Below are positions 1 through 7,283 of a stretch of 43,563 nt of DNA, piece after piece. This DNA comes from an uncultured Parabacteroides sp. (GTDB lineage: Bacteria; Bacteroidota; Bacteroidia; Bacteroidales; Tannerellaceae). Location: assembly GCA_949298575.1 (NCBI GenBank), contig CASFXH010000025.1:1-43563 (forward strand). The letters run 5' to 3'. The notes under the pieces are model-generated. The model was not told the origin of the DNA, ran no database searches, and worked only from the letters and a program-made list of their open reading frames with translations. The position numbers and the translations under genes were made by a program. How positions within the stretch are numbered: the stretch's first letter is position 1; each line of letters starts with the position of its first letter.

Positions 1-27
1 GCTTGCTTGCTTGCTTGCTTGCTTGCT
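1..27. repeat. (GCTT)n tetranucleotide microsatellite
   Basis: Six full GCTT units plus GCT are visible and the tract is cut by the window edge. It lies inside the possible minus-strand reading frame that starts at 101. Tetranucleotide tracts near a gene start are typical slipped-strand contingency loci; that role here is inference. Confidence 0.9.
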
Positions 28-101
28 AAGAAATTAACGGCTTTCACCAAGGAATTCATGGTAAAAGAAGTTAACGTGCTATTGATTTTATAAGCGTTCA
101 T
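1..101 (-). CDS. Partial gene at left edge, N-terminus of unknown protein
   Basis: Reading the minus strand from an ATG at 101 (second in-frame ATG at 59) gives about 33 open codons that run off the window. The first part is an ordinary mixed sequence (MNAYKINSTLTSF...), then a tetranucleotide tract forces a repeating S-K-Q-A pattern. A TAnnTTTG promoter box at 128-135 would start transcription about 20 nt before the ATG, which supports a real gene. I do not recognise the product because only the N-terminus is visible. Since the repeat unit is 4 nt, gain or loss of a unit would shift the frame, so this could be a phase-variable gene or an already shut-off one. Confidence 0.4.
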   Translation of the reverse strand, partial: MNAYKINSTLTSFTMNSLVKAVNFLASKQASKQ

Positions 102-127
102 GCCCTTTTTCGCTTTTGATCCGGCGC

Positions 128-135
128 CAAAGGTA
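128..135 (-). promoter_or_regulatory. Promoter -7 box TACCTTTG for the left-edge gene
   Basis: The minus strand reads TACCTTTG, a full match to the Bacteroidetes -7 consensus TAnnTTTG. Predicted start of transcription is near 121, 20 nt before the ATG at 101. Confidence 0.55.
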
Positions 136-193
136 CGGAATAAAATGAAAAGAAAAAGGGGAAAAAGAAAAAAATCAAAAAAAGAATGAGAAT

Positions 194-712
194 TTATATT
201 TCTATCACCGATTGGATGTCGAAATACATCGCTTGGGTGTCCCCTTGTTCCCGCATCGGCGTCAATTTCCGGAAGCCGTTCCGCTCATAAAAAGGCACGG
301 CGTCCAGATAAGCGTCGACCGTCAGGAAACGGAACATGGAATAGCCGGGATCGCGTAACAAGTATTCCTTGATCACGTACATCAGGTATTTTCCCAATCC
401 TTGATTATGGAATTGAAGAGAAATGGCGAAGCGACCTATCTTCACGGCAGGATAACTTCCCATGTGTTTCGCATGCGGAAATAGTTTCTTAATTCTCCGC
501 CAATCGCTATTCGCGACTTCTTGCTTAGACAATTTGTCATTGAGCAGGCAAAAATAGCCAACGATCTGTTTCCCTTCACAAAACAAATACGTCTTCGCCA
601 ACCTGTTTTCCAGAAAAGGCTTGGCATTCTCACGCAAAAAGCCATTCAACTCGGGATCCCCGCAATCGAATGGCTTCATTTCATAGTCGGAGGTCAGTTG
701 AATCAGTTCCAT
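194..712 (-). CDS. GNAT acetyltransferase, TacT-like toxin candidate
   Basis: A 172-residue single-domain GNAT enzyme. The N-terminal FDCGDPELNGFL segment (residues 15-26) is the hallmark start of TacT/AtaT-type GNATs. The acetyl-CoA loop is at residues 102-110 (HNQGLGKYL), after the KIGRFAI strand, and a C-terminal FYERNGF (141-147) carries the usual catalytic-region Tyr. Family members of this kind act as toxins that acetylate aminoacyl-tRNA, but close Bacteroidales homologues are mostly uncharacterised. It follows the small gene at 718-900 with only 5 nt between, so the two are co-transcribed and translationally linked. A harmless GNAT with another substrate is the alternative. Confidence 0.8.
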   Translation of the reverse strand: MELIQLTSDYEMKPFDCGDPELNGFLRENAKPFLENRLAKTYLFCEGKQIVGYFCLLNDKLSKQEVANSDWRRIKKLFPHAKHMGSYPAVKIGRFAISLQFHNQGLGKYLMYVIKEYLLRDPGYSMFRFLTVDAYLDAVPFYERNGFRKLTPMREQGDTQAMYFDIQSVIEI

Positions 713-717
713 CGCGC

Positions 718-900
718 TTAGATTTTAACGGTAAGATTTAAAACCCTACAAGCCTCTTCATATCCTCTGCGCAACTCTTCCGCGTTCGCCCGACGCTCCT
801 CTTTGCTCATATTGTCCACGCGCTCCATCTCTTTCTCGAAGCGGATCGCGTCTTCCCCATAAAGAATGGGGGTCTCTTTCCATGGAAATTTGTAACTCAT
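718..900 (-). CDS. Small protein upstream of GNAT, antitoxin candidate
   Basis: A 60-residue, strongly charged protein (many E, R, K) that is probably helical, with a central ERVDNMSKEERRANAEEL stretch. It lacks an obvious ribbon-helix-helix, so it is not the classic DUF1778 antitoxin. It is first in a two-gene operon with the GNAT enzyme, 5 nt apart, behind a good promoter at 927-934. The antitoxin role is inferred only from this order and size; I do not recognise the family. Confidence 0.6.
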   Translation of the reverse strand: MSYKFPWKETPILYGEDAIRFEKEMERVDNMSKEERRANAEELRRGYEEACRVLNLTVKI

Positions 901-926
901 AATACATAAAATTTTTTCATCGAGGC

Positions 927-934
927 CAAAGGTA
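927..934 (-). promoter_or_regulatory. Promoter -7 box TACCTTTG for the GNAT operon
   Basis: The minus strand reads TACCTTTG (consensus TAnnTTTG). It sits 27 nt before the ATG of the 60-residue gene, giving a very short leader. Confidence 0.6.
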
Positions 935-967
935 CGAATTTATATGAAAAGAAAAAGAATCTAGAGG

Positions 968-1035
968 AAAAAATAAAAAATGGCGAGCATTGCCGCTCCC
1001 CCCGTGTCCCCACGAAAAAGTCGGCCTACTCGCCA
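968..1035 (-). terminator. Possible terminator of the rpe-glmM gene group
   Basis: Downstream of the glmM stop the minus strand has a 7-bp stem (981-987 with 1029-1035) with a large loop, followed by two T-runs (complement of 968-980). The big loop makes it a weak call. Confidence 0.3.
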
Positions 1036-1066
1036 CACCATAAAAACCAAAAAAACAAATTTCTTT

Positions 1067-2452
1067 TTACGAAAGTCCTTGAATGAACGCGATCAGCTCG
1101 TCGGCCAGCGCTTCAGCCTCGGCTTTCGTGCGCGCCTCGGCATAAACGCGGATGATCGGCTCGGTGTTGCTCTTGCGAAGATGGACCCACTTGTCGGCGA
1201 AATCGATCTTCACGCCGTCGATGGTCGTCACCTCCTCGCCCTCGTAATGGGCTTTCACTTGGGCCAAGATGGCGTCGATGTCGATCCCCGGCGTCAGCTC
1301 GACGCGTTTCTTGGCCATGAAATAAGCGGGATAAGTTTCTCTCAGCTCACTGACTTTCATGCCCTTCTTAGCCAGATAGGTCAGGAAGAGCGCGATGCCT
1401 ACCAACGCGTCGCGACCATAGTGGCACGCCGGGTAGATGACCCCACCGTTGCCCTCGCCTCCGATGACGGCGCCCGTCTCGCGCATCTTCGCCACCACGT
1501 TGACCTCGCCCACGGCCGAGGCGGAATACACGCATCCATGCGCTTGGGTGACGTCGCGGAGCGCGCGGCTCGAGCTCAAGTTGCTCACCGTCGGGCCCGG
1601 TGTCTGGCTCAACACGTAGTCGGCCACGGCCACCAAGGTATATTCCTCGTTGAACATCTCCCCATTCTCGCAAACGATGGCCAAGCGATCGACATCCGGA
1701 TCGACCACGAAGCCCACGTCGGCCTTGGCGTGGCGCATTAGGTCGGCGATCTCGGTCAGGTTTTCCGGCAGTGGCTCGGGGTTGTGCGAGAAGTTGCCGT
1801 GCGGAGCGCAATGCAACTTAAAGATCTCCTTAATGCCCAACGCGTAAAGCAAATCAGGCAAGACTAAGCCGCCCACCGAGTTGACGCAGTCGATCGCCAC
1901 CCGGAAGTTGGCCGCCTTGATGGCCTCGACATCCACCAAATCCAAGTCGAGCACCCGGCGGATATGCTTTTCCTTGTAAGTATTATCCGGGATGATCTTA
2001 CCCAAATGATCCACGTCCGCGTATTCGAATGCCTCGCGCTCCGCGATCCGGAGCACTTCGGCCCCTTCCTCCGCGCTCAGGAACTCGCCCCGCGCGTTGA
2101 GCAATTTGAGGGCGTTCCATTGCTTCGGGTTATGGCTAGCGGTGAGAATGATTCCTCCGAGAGCGCCCTCCAGCGCGACGGCCATCTCGGTAGTGGGCGT
2201 CGTCGCCAGGTCGATGTCGATCACGTCGAATCCCATGCCCGTCAGCGTCCCGAGCACCAAGTGCTTCACCATCGTGCCGGAGACACGGGCGTCGCGGCCC
2301 ACCACGATCCGGTTGGAGTCGCTTTCCGACGTTTTCCGGATAAATGTCGCGTAGGCGGACACAAACTTAACGATAGCCAAAGGGCTGAGCCCCTCGTCCG
2401 CGCGGCCGCCTATCGTTCCACGAATGCCTGAAATTGATTTGATAAGTGTCAT
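1067..2452 (-). CDS. glmM: Phosphoglucosamine mutase
   Basis: A 461-residue alpha-D-phosphohexomutase that should convert glucosamine-6-phosphate to glucosamine-1-phosphate for UDP-GlcNAc, peptidoglycan and LPS precursors. Visible signatures are the N-terminal SISGIRGTIGG, the phosphoserine loop TASHNP with Ser106, the metal-binding DPDVDR in the middle domain, and the C-terminal RKSNTEPIIRVY phosphate-binding loop. Length fits the Bacteroidetes enzyme. It is the last gene of a minus-strand series, 10 nt after the DUF4827 gene. A broader phosphomannomutase activity cannot be excluded from sequence alone. Confidence 0.92.
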   Translation of the reverse strand: MTLIKSISGIRGTIGGRADEGLSPLAIVKFVSAYATFIRKTSESDSNRIVVGRDARVSGTMVKHLVLGTLTGMGFDVIDIDLATTPTTEMAVALEGALGGIILTASHNPKQWNALKLLNARGEFLSAEEGAEVLRIAEREAFEYADVDHLGKIIPDNTYKEKHIRRVLDLDLVDVEAIKAANFRVAIDCVNSVGGLVLPDLLYALGIKEIFKLHCAPHGNFSHNPEPLPENLTEIADLMRHAKADVGFVVDPDVDRLAIVCENGEMFNEEYTLVAVADYVLSQTPGPTVSNLSSSRALRDVTQAHGCVYSASAVGEVNVVAKMRETGAVIGGEGNGGVIYPACHYGRDALVGIALFLTYLAKKGMKVSELRETYPAYFMAKKRVELTPGIDIDAILAQVKAHYEGEEVTTIDGVKIDFADKWVHLRKSNTEPIIRVYAEARTKAEAEALADELIAFIQGLS

Positions 2453-2462
2453 GTGTTGTGAC

Positions 2463-3068
2463 TTAGAGTTTATCTTCGAATAGATATTCTACGATTTCAT
2501 AATAAATAGGATCTCCCGTACCTTGATCCAAATAAGTTCCCTTGTCAAAAGGAACGATCAATTTGACCTTGCCCCGATGCCCGACATATTGCAAAGGGAT
2601 CTGCAAGCCTTCGCTCACGAACAGGTATGAGGAGCTTCCCGTCTCGCTGCTTGAAACTTCCCCATAAATAAAAGGCTCTGTCTCCGCCGTATTATAAGGA
2701 TTGCAAGGATATGGCACCGTTCCGTTGCTATTCGGACCATAATTGGAAAGGAATTGCGCATACCCCCCTACTAGATAATAGGCGCTGCATCGGTACATGA
2801 TCTTCGTTTTCCCCAGGACCGCCCGATCGTCCGAGCCTCGGTCGATAATGTTCAAATACACGTCATCCTCCAACTTGACGAACTGGTTCTCCTTGAAAAC
2901 AGTATCCGCCGGGAAATCTTTCAACACCTCGATCTGGAGCGTATCGAGCAACCAGTCGATCGCCTTCTCCTCGTCTTTCAACATGTCCGCGTACGACTTG
3001 GTCTTGCTACACGAGGCGACCACACAAGCGGCACACAACATCAACACGAAATAGAATCCTTTCTTCAT
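2463..3068 (-). CDS. DUF4827 lipoprotein
   Basis: A 201-residue secreted lipoprotein. I place the start at the ATG at 3068 rather than at 3137, because it directly precedes a signal peptide (KKGFYFVLMLCAACVVASC) with lipobox V-A-S-C. The longer frame would put 23 non-signal residues in front. The rest resembles DUF4827, a Bacteroidetes family distantly similar to FKBP-type peptidyl-prolyl isomerases. A positional neighbour of glmM and a DHH phosphoesterase, as in other Bacteroidales. No catalytic function is known. Confidence 0.8.
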   Translation of the reverse strand: MKKGFYFVLMLCAACVVASCSKTKSYADMLKDEEKAIDWLLDTLQIEVLKDFPADTVFKENQFVKLEDDVYLNIIDRGSDDRAVLGKTKIMYRCSAYYLVGGYAQFLSNYGPNSNGTVPYPCNPYNTAETEPFIYGEVSSSETGSSSYLFVSEGLQIPLQYVGHRGKVKLIVPFDKGTYLDQGTGDPIYYEIVEYLFEDKL

Positions 3069-3167
3069 CTTTTTGTTTTCTTCTTTATAAATAAAGTGAT
3101 TAAGCAACCGCGAACTTACACAAAAAACCTTAGCCAAATGTTTTCGAAGTTGTTAAATAAACCACGA

Positions 3168-4187
3168 TCAATAGGTAAATTCCGCCAATCCCCGCTCGAA
3201 AATCCGGATCGCCTCGTCGAGGGAGCCATCGAACTCCCCTCCGGAAGCGTTCTTATGCCCGCCGCCATTGAAATAACGACTCGCGAAAAGGTTGCAAGGA
3301 AACTCACCCACGGAGCGCAAGGAAATCTTGATATACTTTTTATCCTCGCGGATGAAGGCGCTGAAATCCACGCCCTCGATCGCCAAGGGTTGGTTGACGA
3401 AACCTTCCGTATCGCCCGATTGATAGCCAAAGCGATTGAGCTCGGCCTGCGAGAGGGTGATCAACGCCGCCCGCTTCTCAGGGTAAAGTTTCATTTTCTC
3501 GTAGAGCACGTAGCCCAACATCCGCAAGCGCGACTCGGAGTAAACCTGGTAGACTTGACGATAGATCCAGTCTTTATCGATTCCTTTCTTGATCAGCTCG
3601 CCGATGATCGTATAGATCTCGGTCTGGTTGGAATTGTAAGTGAACGCGCCCGTATCGGTCATCATGCCCGTATAGATACAAGTCGCCGTTTCCTTGTTAA
3701 TCAACTCGAACAATCCCATCCGGCAAATGAAACGGAAGATCATCTCACTGGTCGACGACATCTCGGGATACGACATCACGACCCGGCAAAAATCCGCCGG
3801 ATTCAAATGATGATCGATCAAGACCCGGCGCCCTGGCGCCTCAAGCACGGGCTGGGCCAGCTTTCCGATCCGTTTCGGTTCATTGAAATCTAGACAAAAA
3901 ATCACGTCGGCTTTCTGGAGCAACTCCACCGCGAAATCAGGATACTTCTCATAGATCACGATCTCTTTTGAGCCAGGCATCCAACGGTAAAAGGAAGGAA
4001 AAACGTTCGGGACGACTACCGCCACTTGGTCTTTGCCATAGGCGGAAAGAAAATGATAAAGTCCCAAAGAAGCGCCTAAGGCATCGCCGTCGGGCGAGAC
4101 GTGGGTCACGATCACGAACCGCTCACCCTTCTCCACGTATTTCTTCGCCTTCTGAATCTTTTCTTCTTGAATGATTTTAGTAATCAT
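3168..4187 (-). CDS. DHH/DHHA1 phosphoesterase (NrnA-like)
   Basis: A 339-residue cytoplasmic enzyme with the DHH fold: H29 and D33-G-D35 in VTHVSPDGDALG, then FCLDFN and the eponymous IDHHLN near residue 120, and the DHHA1 substrate-binding motif GGGHKNASGG near the C-terminus. The family degrades nano-RNA/short oligonucleotides and dephosphorylates pAp with Mn2+. It follows comEC by 8 nt on the same strand. Whether nanoRNase or pAp phosphatase activity dominates cannot be told. Confidence 0.87.
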   Translation of the reverse strand: MITKIIQEEKIQKAKKYVEKGERFVIVTHVSPDGDALGASLGLYHFLSAYGKDQVAVVVPNVFPSFYRWMPGSKEIVIYEKYPDFAVELLQKADVIFCLDFNEPKRIGKLAQPVLEAPGRRVLIDHHLNPADFCRVVMSYPEMSSTSEMIFRFICRMGLFELINKETATCIYTGMMTDTGAFTYNSNQTEIYTIIGELIKKGIDKDWIYRQVYQVYSESRLRMLGYVLYEKMKLYPEKRAALITLSQAELNRFGYQSGDTEGFVNQPLAIEGVDFSAFIREDKKYIKISLRSVGEFPCNLFASRYFNGGGHKNASGGEFDGSLDEAIRIFERGLAEFTY

Positions 4188-4195
4188 ATCTTTTT

Positions 4196-5446
4196 TTAAT
4201 ATTGCTTCGCGAAGGTACGATTAATTTCCCAATCCATCACGTTCCTTTTCTGCCTTCCATGAAACATCCACATGAACAGTGCCCCATAAGCCAACACCAG
4301 ACAAATCCCATCGAAACGGACCGAAACCGAAGCGAGCGGCAAGCGGCTGAACACCTCCACCACGTCGACCATCGCCTGGACACCCCAGACGACGGCCCCT
4401 TCCAACACATCTCCTCCCCACCATCCCGACGGATAGAATAGCCAAAGCAACGAAGCGGGGATCAGCCAAGTAGCCAGAAAAGTCATCGGCAAATTCGTAA
4501 GCAAGAAAACCGACGACAATTCTCCAAAATAGAAGGCGCATAAAGGAGCCGTCCCCAACTGAGCCGCCAGCGTCACGCCCACCCATCCCCAAGGCGTCGC
4601 GACTAAAGGATTGCGCACCGCCCAATACCGCTCAAATCGAGGCATAAAATAAAATATGAACAAAACAGCCAGAAAACTCAACTGGAAGCCGATATCAAAC
4701 AAAACGAAAGGCTGGATCACCAACATACAGAACGCCGCGGCCGCTAACGTATTATAATTATCCGTCCGTCGACGCGCCACATGGGCCGTCAGATAGAAAG
4801 TCAACATCAAAGCTGACCGGAACGCCGATGCCGCCAAGCCCGTCATGATCGTATAACTCCACAAGACCGTGGTTAAAATCCCATAACGTACCCATCGGGC
4901 CCATCCCCGACGAGGCAAGAAACACAAAATGCCATTAAAGAAACCACAAATCACCGCGACATGAAAACCACTCACGGCCAAGACATGCGAAACACCCGTC
5001 ACCGAGAACTTCCGATTCATTTCCCGGTCCATCGCCTCCCCATAGCCCAAAGCCAAATCGCAGACGACTCCTTTCTCCTCGCCCGTCAGAGCCAATTGGT
5101 CGAAACGTTCAGCCAATCGCTCTTGAGTCCGCTCAGCCCAAAGCTCTATCGCGGAAGGTTCCTCCCATTTCGGCCGGAAACAATCCACATAGCAACAAAC
5201 CCATACCGACAACGCGTAAAGTATAATCAAAAAGAAACATCCCCATCCCCATCGCCCCGCGAACAACGCCGAGCGCCTCGTGTTTCCTTTCAGGCCACAA
5301 AGCCACAAAATCACCATCATCACCAAGAAAAAAAAGGCGATCAGACCGATCACCCCATAAGGCGGGAATAAGACATAGCTGCCAATCCCCAACATCCAAA
5401 ACGCGAGCGGCCGCAAGAATGGCCGCCTCAGACATAATTCTATCAT
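4196..5446 (-). CDS. Short ComEC/Rec2 family DNA-uptake channel protein
   Basis: A 416-residue polytopic membrane protein. Three N-terminal membrane segments (residues about 10-85) are followed by a linker and the ComEC competence core, recognised by GVSHVLAVSGFHVAVICGF near residue 150 and many further helices. Canonical ComEC has an OB-like DUF4131 domain between the first helices and the core, and many have a C-terminal metallo-beta-lactamase domain. Here both are missing, so it is a minimal channel-only form. It lies between rpe and the DHH gene, the usual Bacteroidales order. The canonical role is passing single-stranded DNA across the inner membrane; activity of this short form is unproven. 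Confidence 0.82.
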   Translation of the reverse strand: MIELCLRRPFLRPLAFWMLGIGSYVLFPPYGVIGLIAFFFLVMMVILWLCGLKGNTRRSALFAGRWGWGCFFLIILYALSVWVCCYVDCFRPKWEEPSAIELWAERTQERLAERFDQLALTGEEKGVVCDLALGYGEAMDREMNRKFSVTGVSHVLAVSGFHVAVICGFFNGILCFLPRRGWARWVRYGILTTVLWSYTIMTGLAASAFRSALMLTFYLTAHVARRRTDNYNTLAAAAFCMLVIQPFVLFDIGFQLSFLAVLFIFYFMPRFERYWAVRNPLVATPWGWVGVTLAAQLGTAPLCAFYFGELSSVFLLTNLPMTFLATWLIPASLLWLFYPSGWWGGDVLEGAVVWGVQAMVDVVEVFSRLPLASVSVRFDGICLVLAYGALFMWMFHGRQKRNVMDWEINRTFAKQY

Positions 5447-5526
5447 AGCTAAAAACGTTCATAGTCAAAATTCCACAAAAAAAGCGACCTTTTTTTCAGG
5501 CGCCCTATATGAAAAGTCCTAAAGCC

Positions 5527-6180
5527 CTATTTCAAATCTTTCAAAGCCTTGATTGTCGCGGTCGGATCGGGCGACTTAAACACGAAATTACCCGCGACCA
5601 AAATATCCGCACCCGCATCAAGCAAACGCTTACCCGTCTCCAAATTCACTCCTCCATCCAATTGAATCAACGCCCGCGAGCCTCTCCGGTCAATCAATTC
5701 CCGCAAGCGAGCCGTTTTCTCCACCGAATGTTCGATAAACTTCTGCCCGCTATACCCTGGATCGACCGACATCAGCAAGATCATATCCGCCTCGTCCACA
5801 ATATCCTCTAACACACTGACAGGTGTATGAGGGTTCAGCGTCACGCCCGCTTTCATTCCCGCTTCCTTAATCGCTCCAACAGTCCGATGCAAATGCGCGC
5901 AAGTCTCGTAATGCACGTTCATCATGTAAACACCCACTTCCGCGAAATCCCGAATGAACTTATGAGGTTCTACGATCATCAGATGGGCGTCCATCGGTTT
6001 CTGGCAAATCGCCTTAATCGCTTTCAAAACAGGAAATCCAAATGAAATATTGGGTACAAAAACACCATCCATGATATCCAAGTGCAGCCAATCGGCCTCA
6101 CTTTGATTCACCATTTCCACTTCCTTCCTCAAGTCCAAGAAATCCGCCGACAACAAAGATGGCGCGATCAAATGCTTCAT
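5527..6180 (-). CDS. rpe: Ribulose-phosphate 3-epimerase
   Basis: A 217-residue TIM-barrel enzyme that interconverts ribulose-5-phosphate and xylulose-5-phosphate in the pentose phosphate pathway. Signatures are APSLLSADF at the N-terminus, HLDIMDGVFVPN with the metal-binding His and catalytic Asp, MSVDPGYSGQKF, and the phosphate-binding end GADILVAGNFVFK. Full family length. First gene of the minus-strand series toward glmM. A TACCTTCG box around 6208-6215 could be its promoter. Confidence 0.95.
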   Translation of the reverse strand: MKHLIAPSLLSADFLDLRKEVEMVNQSEADWLHLDIMDGVFVPNISFGFPVLKAIKAICQKPMDAHLMIVEPHKFIRDFAEVGVYMMNVHYETCAHLHRTVGAIKEAGMKAGVTLNPHTPVSVLEDIVDEADMILLMSVDPGYSGQKFIEHSVEKTARLRELIDRRGSRALIQLDGGVNLETGKRLLDAGADILVAGNFVFKSPDPTATIKALKDLK

Positions 6181-6223
6181 ATCACTCCTCGGTAATTGTT
6201 TGCGCGAAGGTACGAAAAAGGGC

Positions 6224-6400
6224 TTAATTAATCACATACCCTTCTTGCTCCGACACCAAATTCTTCTCTACCTTATAGACTCGAGCGAACTGCCGCAAGA
6301 ATTCAAGCGTCTGTTTCTTAGGCCTGATATCCCGTTCCCAACAATTATCGTCTTTATTGTCCTCTATTTCATCCATACAACGCGTAAAATACTCACCCAT
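6224..6400 (-). CDS. Small conserved protein downstream of sigma factor
   Basis: A 58-codon frame from ATG at 6400 to TAA at 6224, with an in-frame stop just before the ATG so that this is the only possible start. The N-terminal half is acidic (DEIEDNKDDN). The C-terminal half reads TLEFLRQFARVYKVEKNL, a pattern I recall from small genes that follow ECF sigma genes in Bacteroidales. It lies 77 nt downstream of the sigma factor on the same strand. Function unknown; co-transcription with the sigma gene is inference. Confidence 0.7.
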   Translation of the reverse strand: MGEYFTRCMDEIEDNKDDNCWERDIRPKKQTLEFLRQFARVYKVEKNLVSEQEGYVIN

Positions 6401-6477
6401 AGGCTTCCAATTTTAAGTTATACACAACTAAAACGGAAGGGGATGACGCTTATTGCGCATTGAGGATAAAAATATTT

Positions 6478-7071
6478 TCAAGCCAACGAAAGCTCGATCT
6501 GATTCTTGTCGGCCAAGCGACGCATATTCAAGATCGCGTAGCGCATCCGGCCCAAAGCGGTATTGATGCTCACGCCCGTAGCGTCAGCGATCTCCTTGAA
6601 GCTCATATCCCGATAATAGCGCATTTCCAAAACTTCCCGTTGATTATCGGGCAAGTATTTGACCAATCGCTTCAAGTCAAGGAATACCTGATGCCGTACG
6701 AGACGATCCTCGATCGTATCTTCACAAAAGCGCACATTGTTGAACAAATCCTTTTCTACCTCATCATTAGAAACCCAATTCTCACTCCGTTCCTGTCGGA
6801 AATTGTCGATGATCAAGTTATGGGCAATCCTCGTGATCCAGGCTTTAAATTTCCCGCTTTCCGTATAACGGCCTTGCTTAATGGTCATGATCACCTTGAC
6901 AAAAGTCTCTTGAAAGATATCTTCTGTCAACTCCTTGTTATGAACGATAAAATAGATATAAGAATAAACCACGCTCTGATACCGGCTCAACAAGATATCA
7001 AACGCGTTATTATACCCGTCCGCATAAAGGGCGACCAACTCTTCGTCGGTCATCTGTTTTAACGACTTCAT
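6478..7071 (-). CDS. ECF-like sigma-70 family RNA polymerase sigma factor
   Basis: A 197-residue sigma factor with region 2 at about residues 22-92 (FDILLSRYQSVVYSYIYF... DIFQETFVKV... FKAWITRIAHNLIIDNFR) and region 4 at about 130-185 (LPDNQREVLEMRYYRDMSFKEIADATGVSINTALGRMRYAI). There is no region 1 or 3, so it is ECF type. No anti-sigma factor with a membrane segment is adjacent; the only downstream companion is the 58-residue gene. This stand-alone type is common in Bacteroidales and its regulon is not predictable from sequence. Confidence 0.92.
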   Translation of the reverse strand: MKSLKQMTDEELVALYADGYNNAFDILLSRYQSVVYSYIYFIVHNKELTEDIFQETFVKVIMTIKQGRYTESGKFKAWITRIAHNLIIDNFRQERSENWVSNDEVEKDLFNNVRFCEDTIEDRLVRHQVFLDLKRLVKYLPDNQREVLEMRYYRDMSFKEIADATGVSINTALGRMRYAILNMRRLADKNQIELSLA

Positions 7072-7208
7072 TACTTCTTATTTTTTAGTTATTCGAGTAA
7101 TGTTATGCGATAGGCTGAAAGAATTTAAGAATTAAACAATCATATTTAACGACACAAAAGAACAAAAACTATTTTAATCACACAAATTAAATTAACCTTA
7201 AAAACAGA

Positions 7209-7252
7209 AATCCCCCCTATTCCGATGATTTAACATACCAATAGGGGGGATT
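7209..7252 (-). terminator. Hairpin downstream of the porin gene
   Basis: A perfect 13-bp stem (7209-7221 with 7240-7252) containing six consecutive G-C pairs and an 18-nt loop, 31 nt after the porin stop codon. On the minus strand it is followed by a short T-rich stretch, so it probably ends the porin transcript. Confidence 0.65.
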
Positions 7253-7283
7253 CTTGAACTAAACGGATTCGAATCCGGAGCTA

